In this document: positions 25,340 to 37,092 of the stretch, one piece after another
How the letters are laid out: each line of letters begins with the position of its first letter
How positions within the stretch are numbered: the first letter of the stretch is position 1
From: Hydrangea macrophylla
Lineage: Eukaryota > Streptophyta > Magnoliopsida > Cornales > Hydrangeaceae
Direction: 5' to 3'
Assembly (NCBI GenBank): GCA_033977485.1
Contig: CM066985.1
Span: forward strand, 74,715,045 to 74,779,044
Length of the DNA: 64,000 nt
Made by a program: the position numbers and the translations under genes
The notes under the pieces: generated by a model
The model's database searches: none
Told to the model about the DNA's origin: nothing
Seen by the model: only the letters and a program-made list of their open reading frames with translations

Positions 25340-25645
25340 AAGCAGTAAAAGGGTGGATGAACCGACCGGGTGGATTTATAGAGAGGCTGCACAACCAAGA
25401 AAAAAGGCACAAGTATATATAAAAAGAAAAATGGCGGATGAACCGACCATATGGATTTATAGGGAGACTGCACCACCAAGGAAAAAGCACAATTATGTAT
25501 AAAAAGAAAAATGGCGGATGAACCGAGTAGGTGGATTTATAGGGAGACCGTACCACTATGGAAAAGGCACAAGTATATTTAATATGAAAAAAACGACGGA
25601 TAAACAAACCAGGTGGATTTATAGGGGGACCGCACCACTGAGAGT
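25340..25645. repeat. Tandem repeat, ~79-bp unit, four copies
   Basis: Units share gatgaaccgacc..tggatttatagggag and ccaccaagg(a)aaaagcac. Starts are near 25353, 25432, 25511 and 25590. The repeat length lets a reading frame stay open by chance on the minus strand; it is not a gene. Confidence 0.8.
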
Positions 25646-28408
25646 ATGAGTTGAGGGTGTTACCCGTTAGTTCTGAGTGTAGAGGTGACTTTTGAAGTCT
25701 AGTCAGCATTTTTTGAGAAAGAATGAAAGAATTTTGAGTTTGAAAGAATCTTAATAGGGAAATGTCGCAGAAATAAGCCGAGAAGGACCAAGTCAAATTT
25801 TGACACTAAATTGACTTGAATGGACGTAACGGTTAGGTCTAGAAGGGCCGAAATAGTCAGAAAGCTATAAGTCGGGCCGGTATGGGTGTGGGGTACTGAG
25901 TGGGACCCCTAGGGGTCAGAATCTGGCCGAGAGAGTTAGAAATCCTCTTATACAAGTAAAAAAGTGCCAAACAATTTGAATTTCGTGATTCTAAGCTCAC
26001 CGGCACGTTCAGAGTGGCTGATATGGTAAAAAAAAGGCTATAAGTTGGCTTGGAGTATGCCCAGGCTGAGCTAGGTGGGACCTACAGGGGTCAAAATCTG
26101 ACCGGGATAGCCTAAAACAGACATATAAATTGCTAAATAGGTCTTAAAAGTTGGATTCGGCCAAATCTGAGGTCATCGGTACGTTTGGAAAAGCCGAATT
26201 TGTTAGGAGTTCGCTTTTCAAAAATTGGACCTGAAATGCCAAAAATTAGGAAAATCCAAAAGTGGAGCACGTGTAAGTGCAAGATTGGGCCGCGCGCTGA
26301 TAGATTGGTCACGTGGCAGTGTCGGATTGGGCCGCCTACTACTATGTCAACGTGTCAGGTCATGGTTGGTTGGCAACTTAGCAGGCTGACAGGTGCGTGT
26401 GGACATAGGGTGGAGGGATGGTGTAGCGTGCATCTCACCCTAGCAGTTCCCGGTGAGGTGGGAGGTCAGGCCGTTGGTGGATGAATTATCTCAGCCAGAC
26501 GATCGTGGCAGCACCAGTCTCCGACAGCGATTATGGACGAAAACTCCGTCGGGGGCCTGTTCAAGTCGCGACGGCACATGAGCCTTTGTGGGACCTACTT
26601 TGGTGGTTTTGCCAACTAGGTTGGCTCCACCTAGGCCAGTGGGACCCATTAATGGTGGTGGTGGTGGTAAGGAAAGAAAAGATGAATATTAAGGTCCTGT
26701 TCAGCTGGGTTTTCAGAAATTGAGAGGAATAAGGCTTTGTTTGGTTTGAGCTCTGTTTTAGGGGGATTTTGGGCATTTTTAGGGACTGTAATGGGGAGGG
26801 TAGATGGGTAATGGATTGGTGGTGATGGGTTTTGGTTGGTGAAGGTAGTGGTAGTGTTGATGATGGTGTTTGGATGGTGTTTAGGGTGGTAGTGTTTGTG
26901 GCTTAGCTTGAATGAGGGGGCTTTTCTTTGTCACAGCCTGAATAGGGCTTAAAAAATGAGAAGGGGGGGGGGGGATTATTTTAGTGTGGCAACCAACCAA
27001 GAATGAGAGGGAAACCTCTCATTTAATTGGAAAACCCACATGGGCTTCGATCGCATGTAGGTGAGACACTGGTCGATCGATGCAACCTTCAATCGGAGTC
27101 GTTCGATCATCATGAAGTTTGATCATTAATAATTTTCAAAGTGATCGTCTGATTTGCATGATTCAAAAAGATTCAGATTTATATCTCCGTCCTCTTCAAA
27201 TTCGTATGGTTGGATCGGCAATATCTGAGTCTGGATGATGTCCTGTATGTCCCCGTCTTAGCCACTTTGGTCATTAAAACTTCGGTCAAACGTCGTTTCT
27301 TATTTGGTTGTCCGATTGGACTGATTGAAGTCATAGAATCTCTATTTTTCTCCTTGTTTCAGTCTATAATATCCAGTCGGACTTTCAACACTCTTGGATT
27401 TATGATCGCATCCTTTTTCCTTGATTTTGATGTATCGAAACTTCGATAGGTGCCCGATTCTCCGTTGGTTGTCAGATTTTGATGATTCAAAGTGCTGTGG
27501 GCCCGTATTGATTCCTATTTTGCCTTGAGGTAATTGAATTTATACTCCGGTCATCTCAGACTTGATTCTTATCTTGAATTGCACGTAGAATTTTGATTTC
27601 AGTTAAAAACGTCGCTGCTTATCGGAATCGGATGACCCTGGGCTATATAACTTCTATTCATTGAGCTATGGGCTCCGAAATAACTTTGATTTGATGTTCG
27701 GTCATTCCAGACTCTGATATATTGAATTCTGGCCCAAGTCGGTGCTGATTAACGACTTTCAGGAGATTTAAAATACAGTACGTCTGCATCGGTGCTGCTT
27801 ATGATGTTGATTTGACCCATGGGGCTCCTGAATGGACTCTAGAGCTCTTTTCCTCGATTTATATGCCCGGTGGATCCACCCTGCGATAGTAAGTCCTTGT
27901 TACACCCATCCTGAAAAAATCATGATTTTAAAATGCATAAATAGAATTTTTGTGAATTATCAATATCATTTGATAAGTGTGTATGAGGATGACTGGAGGT
28001 CAACGGTGAGGTATCAATCGAAGACACGGTAATAGGAAATTATGTTGCATTGGCATGAGGAAATGACATTTATACGATTTTAAATATTATTTAACTTTAC
28101 CTGATTTTTGTGAATAGTAATTATACATGTGTAGTATAATTTCTGGTAGTTTTGATCTGGGTTTAGATCATTTTGAATACTGTGGTGAGAACATGAGAGA
28201 TACGTTGCATAAGAAGGTAGGTTATCTAGATTCCACAAAATTAGTTTCAAAACATGAATTTTGAACCCAAACAGAACCTAAACGAAAACTTTTATAAATA
28301 TAGTTTTAATTCGTGAAGTTATAAAATGGACGTGTGCGACGTTTTAGGAGTTAATTAGAAGTTTTGAGAACTCGTGTGGAGATAAACGTAATTCCTGAGA
28401 GTCGCACT

Positions 28409-28416
28409 TATAAATA
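28409..28416 (+). promoter_or_regulatory. TATA box of element B 5' LTR
   Basis: TATAAATA in gcacttataaatagtag, about 510 bp into the LTR. The 3' LTR has the same box near 35719. Element C has tatatatag at 37609 in the equivalent place. Confidence 0.6.
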
Positions 28417-29561
28417 GTAGTGGGTGAGATTTTCATAATTATCCATAACTCACAATATCTAGAGAGAGGAGAGAAAAAGGGGATTTAGTTGCCAAGATAT
28501 TCCAGACGACCAAAGGCGACTATTCTTCCGTCAGTTTTTGACCAAATTCTAGATTTGAACTTCTCAAGGTAAGAGCTTCATTTTGATACCTCTTAGGCCT
28601 CATTTGGCAAAGTTTTTCCAAAAAGCTAACTTTAGAAATTTGGGAAAAACATGAAAATACTTGTAAGAATCGCTTGTGATCGGAGATCCGATGAATAATT
28701 GGTCTCCTAGTACTTCCCCTGTAGTTATAGAGATATAGCTTAAGGTATGAATTCTGAACTTGTGTTATATAGACAATCTGGATGTTTTGAATATTTTGTG
28801 TGAATTGTGATCCAGGCAAAATTCATGTATTAAATTAAGACCGTTAATTTTAGCGAGTACGTATCAAAAAGCATGGTGATATGGTTATGTGAGCATGTTA
28901 AATGTTTATGTGGGTCAAAGGGGAGTTTGGTATAATTTCATGCTGGGGTACACCTCTCAAAGTTGGAGAATTTTAGTAGTGACGACTACTTGCTTGGCGT
29001 GGGAATTGGCCAGCCAGAGCAGTTGGGTGCAATGGTTGAGTGATCTTTGGCTAGCCATTGGCATCGTAGTTTAAGATTTAAGACTTGCCAATATACTGGG
29101 TGAATGCGTATTTCTCTCCCCAGAGACTAAATATGTGATCTAGATGTTTAAAGCACGAATTGCCCATATGCATTTGTTTAAAATTGTACACTCAGCATAT
29201 AGCTGAGCAATGGAGACTTCCTCCATTGCAGGTGAAAAGAAAAAGGGAAAGAAGAAGCATAAAGAGTGAGGCCGAGTTGACAACGGGGAACACGCTTGTT
29301 TATGGTTTTGTTTCCTTCCAATAATGTAATAAGAACTTTAATTTCATTATATGTTGTTTGAATCTTGGGGAGGATTTATAGTATTGTAACCGTGGTAGAA
29401 CTCTTGTAATTACGTTTTGAATCGTGGAAATTTAGTTGTGTTTATGTTGGTAATTTTTTGGAGGACCTTGGTTTGATTTGTAGCAGAATTTTCAGATTTG
29501 GGAGGAATCATTCGACTGGTCCCCGACATAGTCGACTGGACCCCTGTTTTTCAGAGTTACC

Positions 29562-30097
29562 TAGGGGTGGGCAAATAGTTCAGTTAACTGAAATTCAAAC
29601 CGAACCGAACTAAAATTTTTATTTCACTTCAGTTAAATCAGTTAAAAATTTCAGTTCAGTTTCAAACCGAACTATATTTTTTTTTCAATTCGATTTTCAG
29701 TTGCACTGTCCCAAACCGAAGAACCGAATTTTTTTAGTTTATATATTATTAATATATTTTTATTTACAACTATGTATATTACAAAAATATAAGTCTATTA
29801 TATATAAGTAAATATAAACATATGTTTACTTTGTAATATGAAAGATAAATGGAAAAAAAACATATAAAAAAGTTGTGAAAATGAAAAAAAAAAAAGAAAA
29901 AAAGTATAGTTTTTTTTTTAAATTCAGTTAACCGCATTCTAAACCGAACCGAACCAAACCGAATCGAACTGATCCGATCCGATCTGAATTAACCAAAACT
30001 GAACTAAGCCGAAATATAATTCATTTCAGTTTCAATTCTCATTTCTCCAAACCGAACCGAACAAAACCAAACCAAACCGACAAAATGCCCACCGCTA
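29562..30097 (+). mobile_element. hAT-like MITE inside element B 5' LTR
   Basis: 536 bp absent from B's 3' LTR (gap between cagagttacc and tcttcag near 36868). Ends are TAGGGGTGGGC and GCCCACCGCTA, a 10/11 inverted match. Flanks are GAGTTACC (29554-29561) and TAGTTACC (30098-30105), an 8-bp duplication with one mismatch, the hAT size. The interior has repeated cagttaac and accgaaccgaac blocks facing each other. No transposase. Confidence 0.8.
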
Positions 30098-30529
30098 TAG
30101 TTACCTCTTTAGATTTCATAGGCATCAATTGACTAAACGATGGAAACCAGTCGACTGGTTCTGCATGGAAATGTGGCATTCTGCATGCATAGTGCCCAGT
30201 TGAATGGACAAGGGTCGGTGACTGAAAAATTGAGGCCCTAGTCAACTGAGTCACTGACACATTCGACTAGATAGGGCTGTTGAACTTTTCTTACTTTCTG
30301 CTTTTGATCTTCAGTCAACCGGGTCCCACCTCCAGTCAACTGAACCTTTGTTTTTTAGAATGAATTCTTTGGAAATGTTTTCAATTGCACAAAACTTTTT
30401 ATAACTCTGATTTTAATGGATTATACTTATGTTTTCTGCTGTTATTTTACTTTAATGGAACTGGATAAGCCTTGGTGGCATGCCACGTGTCCTATTTCTG
30501 CACGCAGTAGGATGGGTCGTGACATTTAT

Positions 30530-30541
30530 TGGTATCAGAGC
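30530..30541 (+). promoter_or_regulatory. Primer binding site (initiator Met tRNA) of B
   Basis: TGGTATCAGAGC five bases after the LTR end is the standard complement of the 3' end of plant initiator methionine tRNA, which primes minus-strand DNA synthesis. Confidence 0.85.
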
Positions 30542-30729
30542 TATAGGTAACAAACCTTCGGGGAACATTTGACATCGAGTGGCATGTTGAGTGCTTTTGC
30601 CACATGTTCTAGAATGCATCTATACACAGTAGTGATGTTCGGTGCATATGTATGTTGATTTACATACATGAATTGTTGATTGTCATACATGAATAGTGTT
30701 TATGTATTGGGATTGACAGGATTATAATC

Positions 30730-31827
30730 ATGTGTTACGATGAGCAAGATCTATCGCCACACACTCGACAAATGAATCAAATGACCGAACTGATTGAAAA
30801 TATGGGGGACATGATACGGAATATAGTGGAGCGATTACCTCCAACACCTCCATTTGAGCCAGCACTGGTAGCCGTGGTACATAGGCCTGAGAATAGGGGT
30901 ATGAGATCGGTGTCTGAACAATTTGCTAGGAAGAATCCGACAGAGTTTCATGGGATGCCTGACACGACGCTAGCAGAGCATTGGTTTATGGACATGGAAA
31001 GGATTTTCTGATGTATTCCGATGACCGATAGGGAAAAGATTGAGAACGCTAGTGACATACTTAGAGGTGAGGCTCAGAATTGGTGGGTGAACATTCTAGA
31101 TCAAGGAGCACCGATAACTTGGGAGGGATTCAAAACGGAGTTTAATCATTGATTCTTTCTGAGGGCTACTCTCAATGCAAAGGAGAGAAAATTTGATAAT
31201 CTTTGACAAGGGGATATGACTATGACGGAGTACACTACAAAGTACAATGCTTTGCTGAGATTTAGGAAAGGGTTTGTGTTGATAGAGAAAGATAGAGCAA
31301 GGAAGTATGAGGATGGGTTGAGAGATAATATTCGTCTGAGGGTAGAGACCTATGAACATTCAACTGTTGCCACAGTACATCAAACGGCACTCGTAGTCGA
31401 AAGTGGAATGGAGAGATTGAGGCAAAATCAGCAAGGTCAACAAGGGAAGAGTAACCACGAGGATAATGACCACAGCTAGGGTGGATCTTTCAAGAGGTTG
31501 TTTGCAAGAGGCTCTAACTATAGTTTCAGTGGGTTTAGGAAGCCGACAAGTAACATAACATTGTGTCCACTTTGTAACCGACCATACACAGGTTGATGTT
31601 TCATGATAAATTTCCAGAATAAAACTCAAGCGATGAATAATGCAAGTGCTACACTGGACATGAGGAGCAAGTGCTATGACTGTGGGATGTTTGGACATCA
31701 ATCTAAGGAGTGCCCAAGGAGGCATCCTCATCAAGGAACTAATTGTATGGCTATCAGTGCTTCGAAGCCAGGACAGACCAATGATGGAGGACAAAGGATG
31801 GAACAACGTCAAGGAAGATCATTTTAG
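30730..31827 (+). pseudogene. Element B gag
   Basis: Starts at MCYDEQDLSPHTRQ. Gag core includes FHGMPDTTLAEHWFMDMERIF (ending at a stop, 31009), then GEAQNWWVN and WEGFKTEFNH. A CCHC zinc knuckle CYDCGMFGHQSKEC lies at 31672-31713. Stops at 31009, 31150, 31204, 31478 and 31594 break it. Normal role: capsid-like particle and RNA packaging. Confidence 0.88.
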
Positions 31828-32271
31828 ATGAACCTAGGAGATATGGCTACTTCGGAGACAGTGGTCTCAGGTATGGTGCCTTTATGTTCGTACTTAGCAC
31901 GCATACTTGTTGACTCAGGATCTATGCATTCATTTATATCGCATCATTTTGTTGAATATTTGAATGTTAGATGGATACCGTTAGGATATGAATTATATGT
32001 TGATGTACACCTTAACAAACCACTAGTGACGTCTACGATACACAAGGGCTGTGAGATCTAATTAGGTGAGAAGTTGATGACTGGAGATCTTATACCGTTG
32101 ATAGTGAACCACTTTGACATATTGGGAATGGATTGGTTATCCCTTAACCAAGCCACAATAGATTGTGAACGAAAAGAAGTTAATTTTCAATCACCGAAGT
32201 ATGGAAACTTTTTTTCAAGAGAGTGGGGTTACACTGCCACCGTATTTGATTTTAGCTATCCGAGCGGGTAA
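31828..32271 (+). pseudogene. Element B aspartic protease
   Basis: Catalytic motif ILVDSGSMHSFIS around 31906-31944 and the later DILGMDWLS near 32118-32144 are the two landmarks of gypsy proteases. A stop at 32059 and frame changes break it. Confidence 0.85.
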
Positions 32272-32389
32272 GTTGTTGAAAAAGGGGTGTCAAAGATTTC
32301 TATGTTCAGTAACTGATGTTTCGATGATCGAATTGAAAGTAAAGGATATTCTAGTAGTATGAGAGTACCCGGATGTGTTTCCCAATGAC

Positions 32390-33295
32390 TTACCAGATGT
32401 TCTTATTGAGAAGGAGATTGAGTTTAGCATTGAGATAATGCCAGACTCAAGACCCGTATCAAAAGCACCATATCGAATGGCACCCGTGGAGTTGAAAGAA
32501 CTAAAAATTCAACTATAGTAACTACTTGACAAAGGTTTCATCTGACCTAGTATATCACCGTGGGGAGCTCCAGTATTGTTTGTAAAGAAGAAGGATGGTT
32601 CAATGCGTATGTGTGTTGAATACCGAGAGTTGAACAAGTTGACAATTAAGAACTATTATCCATTGCTGAAAATTGATGACATATTTGATCAACTTCATGG
32701 AACATAAGTGTTTTCAAAGATAGATTTCAGATCAGGCTACCACCAGTTAAAACTAAAAGCAAAAGATGTAAAGAAAACAGCTTTCAAAACGCGTTACGGC
32801 CACTATGAATTTCTAGTCATGCCATTTGGAGTTACAAATTCACCAGCCGTGTGCATGGATCTTATGAATCGAGTCTTCAAAGACTACTTAGATGATTTTG
32901 TGTAGTGTTTATCGATGATATTCTTATCTACTCACCAAGTGAGATAGAGCATGAGAATCATTTGAGACTTATACTTCAAAGAATGTAGCAGAAGCAATAA
33001 TTGAAAAAATTCAAGAAGTGTGAACTCTGGTTACCTAGTGTTACTTTTCTTGGTGACGTGATTGACAAGAATGGAGTTTCAATTGATCCTCATAAAGTAG
33101 AAGCTGTGTCTAATTGGAAGAGATCGATATCAGTATCAAAGATTCGAAGTTTCTTAGGATTAGCTGGGTACTACCGCCGCTTCATTGAGAATTTTTCCAA
33201 GATTTCATTGCCAATGACCAAGTTGATGAGAAAGGGTGTTACTTTTGTGTGGAGTCTAGAGTATGAAGACAGTTTTCAAGAATTGAAGTCGTGAT
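32390..33295 (+). pseudogene. Element B reverse transcriptase
   Basis: Landmarks in order: [24 protein letters not shown] entry (from about 32550), [30 protein letters not shown] (32711), [15 protein letters not shown] (32810), the catalytic IDD at 32911-32919, and [19 protein letters not shown] (33148-33204). A frameshift just before the catalytic Asp pair (about 32902) moves the frame. Stops stand at 32517 and 32704. Inactive. Confidence 0.9.
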
Positions 33296-33780
33296 TGACG
33301 AGAGCACCTATTTTGAGAATACCTTCCGGGACAGAAGGATTTGTAATCTACAGTGATGCTTCACATCAAGGTTTAGGGTGTTTACTTATGCAAGGTGGCA
33401 AGGTGATTGCCTATACATCTAGATAATTGAAGACACACAAAGTTAATTATCCAACTCACGACCTTGAATTGGCCGCGGTGATATATGCTCTGAAAATTTG
33501 GAGGCACTACTTATATGGTGAGAAGTGTGAGATCTTCACGGACCACAAGAACTTAAAGTACCTATTTACACAAAGAGATTTAAATATGAGACAGAGAAGA
33601 TGGCTAGAGTTGATGAAGGATTACGATCTTTCGATAGAGTATCATCCGGGAAAGGCTAATGTAGTTGTCGACGCTTTTAAGCTGGAAGACGACAAGGAAC
33701 TTAGCCGACGAGCTAACTTAATAGAAAGAATTGGTAAAGGAAATGGAACGTTTGGAATTAGATGTGATTCCAGAGAGTAA
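33296..33780 (+). pseudogene. Element B RNase H
   Basis: FVIYSDASHQGLGCLLMQGG (33340-33399), then [32 protein letters not shown] and [16 protein letters not shown]. These carry the acidic residues of the retroelement RNase H fold. A stop at 33424 lies inside the domain; the 117-residue open piece starts after it. Confidence 0.88.
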
Positions 33781-35180
33781 TGATGGCGATCATAGCTCAC
33801 CCAGACATTATTGATGAAATCAAGACACAACGATTTAACGATTGTTATTTGTGCAAGATGAGAGACGAGATACCTTTGGAAAAAAGACCCGACTTTACGT
33901 TGGAGCAAGGGGTATTGATCCTTAGGAATCGACTGTGTGTACTAAGTGTGAAAGACCTGAAAGAACGACTTTTAGAAGAGGCACATAGTACCAAAAATTC
34001 AGTTCATCTAGGAAGTAATAAGATGTATCGAAACTTGCGAGAAAATTTTTGGTGGAGAGGTATGAAACAAGAAGTTACTAAGTATAATTCAGAGTGTTCG
34101 ACATGTCAGCAAGTCAAGGTAGAAAGACAAGTACCTGCGGGACTGTTACAGCCATTACCTGTGTCAGAGTGGAAATGGGATGAAATCACGATGAATTTCG
34201 TTTTTAGATTTTCACGATCGCCTAACAAGAATGACAAGATTTGGGTCAGAGTTGATAGATTAACAAAATAAGCTCATTTTCTACCAATCAAGATGACTAA
34301 GCTGTCTAGGTTAGCAGAATTGTATGTGAAAGAAATTGTGAGACTACACGGAGTTCCAACTATGATCGTATCGGATCATGATAGTAGTTTTACGTTGAAA
34401 TTTTGAAGAAGTTTGCAAAAGACTATGGGTACGAAATTAAATTTCAGTACTGCTTTTCATTCTCAGTTCGATGGACAGTCTGAGCGAATGATTCAAACAT
34501 TGGAAGACATGCTTCGGTTGTGTGTTCTAGACTTTGGGAGTGACTGGGAGAAATATTTACCATTGGTTGAATTTGCTTACAACAATGGGTTTCAGACAAG
34601 TATTAGAATGGCACCATATGACGCTTTGTATGGGCATAAGTGTCGTTCTCCGGTTTGTTGGACCGAGGTTGGAAAAAAAAAGTTAATAGGACTAGAGATA
34701 ATACAGTTGACTACTGAGAAGGTGAAGTTAATCTAGGAGCAACTTAGAGTGGCTCAGAGTCGTTATAAGAGTTATGCGGACTCTAAGCGTCGACTGATGA
34801 CATTCGAAGTAGGAGATTTTGTATACTTGCAAGTATCGCCTTCGAAAGGCATTGTCTAATTTAGAAAGCAAGGAAAACTTAACCCAAGATTCATAGGACC
34901 ATTTGAGATCCTAGAAAGGGTAGGACCAGTGGCTTATCGATTGGCTTTATCATTTGAGTTAGCATTTGTGAACATCTGCAGATCCAAGAAGATTTGACTT
35001 ACATAGTGCATCTTGTGGAGATTTTGGATCAGAAAGAATAGGTGATCAGAACGACGATGATTCCAATGGTAAAAGTATTATGGCGTAGTCATTTAGTCGA
35101 GGAAGCTACGTGAGAGAATGAGGAAGAGATGAGACATGAGTATCCGCACCTTTTCGACTCATGAGGTATAAGTTTGGGGA
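33781..35180 (+). pseudogene. Element B integrase
   Basis: N-terminal zinc region (SNKMYRNLRENFWWRGMKQ, then CSTCQQVK, 34013-34120), core with DRLTK near 34250, VSDHDSSF near 34366, FDGQSERMIQTLEDML near 34468, and C-terminal LYGHKCRSPVCW (34626) and FEVGDFVYLQVSP (34804). Stops at 34269, 34404 and 34733. The open reading frame 34413-34736 is the best-preserved part. Confidence 0.9.
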
Positions 35181-35189
35181 CATACTTCC

Positions 35190-35206
35190 TTTTTCGAGGG
35201 GAGAGT
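35190..35206 (+). promoter_or_regulatory. Polypurine-like tract before B 3' LTR
   Basis: Purine-rich gaggggagagt immediately before TGTCACACC. Expected primer for plus-strand DNA synthesis. Confidence 0.65.
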
Positions 35207-37092
35207 TGTCACACCCGTCCCGGGAAAGTTATGGTTTTAAAATGCATAAATAGAATTTTTGTGTATTATTAATGTCATTTGATAATTGTGTATGAGGCTG
35301 ACTGGAGGTCAACGGTGAGGTGTCAATCGAAGACACGGTAATAGAAATCATGTTGCATTAGCAAGAGGAAATGACATTTATATGATTTTAAATGTTATTT
35401 GACTTTACCTAATTTTCATGAATAATAACTATACCTGTGTAGTATAATTTTTGGTAGTTTTGATATGGGTTTAGATCATTTTGAATATCGTGGTGAGAAC
35501 GTGAGTGATACGTTGCATAAAATGGTAAGTTATCTAGAGATTCTATGAAATTAATTTCAGAACGTGATTTTTGGACCCAAACGGATCCTAGACGAAAACT
35601 TTTATAAATTTTAGTTTTCACCCGTGAAGTTATAAAATGGTCGTGTGAGACGTTTTAGGAGTTAATTAGAAGTTTTGAAAACTCATGGGGAGGTAAATAT
35701 AATTCCTGAGAGTCGTGCTTATAAATAGTAGTGGGTGAGATTTTCATAATTATCCACAACTCACAAATATCTAGAGAGAGGAGAGAGAAAGGGGATTTCG
35801 TTGCAACGATCTTCCCGACAACAAACGGCGACCGTTCGTCCGTCAGTTTTTGACCAAATTTTGGATTTGAACTCCTCGAGGTAAGAGCTTCATTCTGATA
35901 CTTCTTAGGCCTCGTTTGTCAAAGTTTTTTTGAAAATCTAATTTTAGAAATTTGGGAAAAACATATAAATACTTGTAGGAATCCCTTGAGATTGGAGATC
36001 GGACCATTAATTGGTCTCCTAATACTTCCCTTGAAGTTATAGAGATATAGCTTAACGTATGAATTCTGAACTTGTGTTGTATAGACAATTCTGGATGTTT
36101 TGAATATTATGTATGAATTGTGATCCTGGCAAAATTCATGTGTTAAATTAGGCTCGTTAATTTTAGCAAGTACGTATTGAAAAGCATGGTGATATGGTTA
36201 TGTGAGCATGTTAAATGTTTATGTGGGTCAAAGGGGAGTTTGGTATAATTTCATGTTGGTGTATGCCTCTCAAAGTTGGAGAGTTTAGTAGTGACGACTA
36301 CTTGCTTAGCATGGGAATTGGCCAGCCAAAGCAGTTGGGTGCAATGGTTGAGTGATCTTTAACTAGCCATTGGCATCGCAGTTTAAGATTTAAGACTTGT
36401 CGATATACTGGGTGAATGCGTATCTCTCTCCCCAGAGACTAAATTATGTGATTTAGATGTTTAAAGCATGAATTTCCCATATGCATTTGTTTAGAATTAT
36501 ACACTCAGTATATAACTGAGCAGTGGAGACTTCTCCATTGTAGGTGAACAGAAAAAGGGAAAGAATAAGCGTGAAGAGTGTAGCTGAGTTGACGACGAGA
36601 AACACGCTTGTTTATGGTTTTATTCCTTCCAATAATGTAATAAGAACTTTAATTTCATTATATGTTGCTGAATCTTGGGGAGGATTTATAGTATTGTAAC
36701 CGTGGTAGAACTCTTGTAATTATGTTTTGAATCGTGGGAATTTAGTTGTGTTGATATTGGTAATTGTTTGGAGGTCCTTAGTTTTATTTGCTGCAGAATT
36801 GTGCAGATTTGGGAGGGATCATTCAACTGTGTCCCCAACACAGTCGACTGGACCCCTATTTTTCAGAGTTACCTCTTCAGTTTTCATAGGCATCAGTCGA
36901 CTGAACGATGAAAACCAGTCGACTGCTTTCTACACGAAAACCTGGCATTCTGCATGCATAGTGCCCAGTCGACTGGACAAGGGTTGGAGGACTAAAAAAT
37001 TGAAGCCTGAGTCGACTTAGTCCCCGACACAATCGACTGGACATGACTGTTGAATTTTTCTTACTTTCTGCTTTTGATCTTCAGTCGACCGG
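35207..37092 (+). repeat. 3' LTR of B, left piece
   Basis: 1886 bp starting TGTCACACCCGTCC. Interrupted by element C at ACCGG (37088-37092). With the right piece, 2088 bp. Confidence 0.92.

Larger units (their letters stand above)
24009..27897 (-). repeat. Solo LTR E, main piece
   Basis: About 3.9 kb of non-coding sequence between D2 and element B. It contains gggaaggtattaggcaccct near 24177, a phrase recalled from plant Ogre-type LTRs, and four kinds of internal repeats (separate entries). It ends at GTCCT (27893-27897), the target duplication of element B, and continues at 45868. With the other two pieces the LTR totals about 4.07 kb, in the usual size range for Ogre-like LTRs. Confidence 0.65.
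27898..30524 (+). repeat. 5' LTR of element B
   Basis: 2627 bp, or about 2083 bp without the 536-bp insertion at 29562 and its 8-bp duplication. TATAAATA at 28409-28416 is the likely promoter. CAGTCGACTG-type palindromes lie after 29500. Ends GGATGGGTCGTGACA. Confidence 0.9.

Noticed and set aside
25311..25796. 161-residue open frame, minus strand
   Set aside because: It runs through the four ~79-bp tandem units. The repeated peptide is a by-product of a repeat length that keeps the frame open; no domain, and it lies in an LTR.
31360..31812. 150-residue frame antisense to element B gag
   Set aside because: Shadow of the zinc-knuckle region; no domain of its own.
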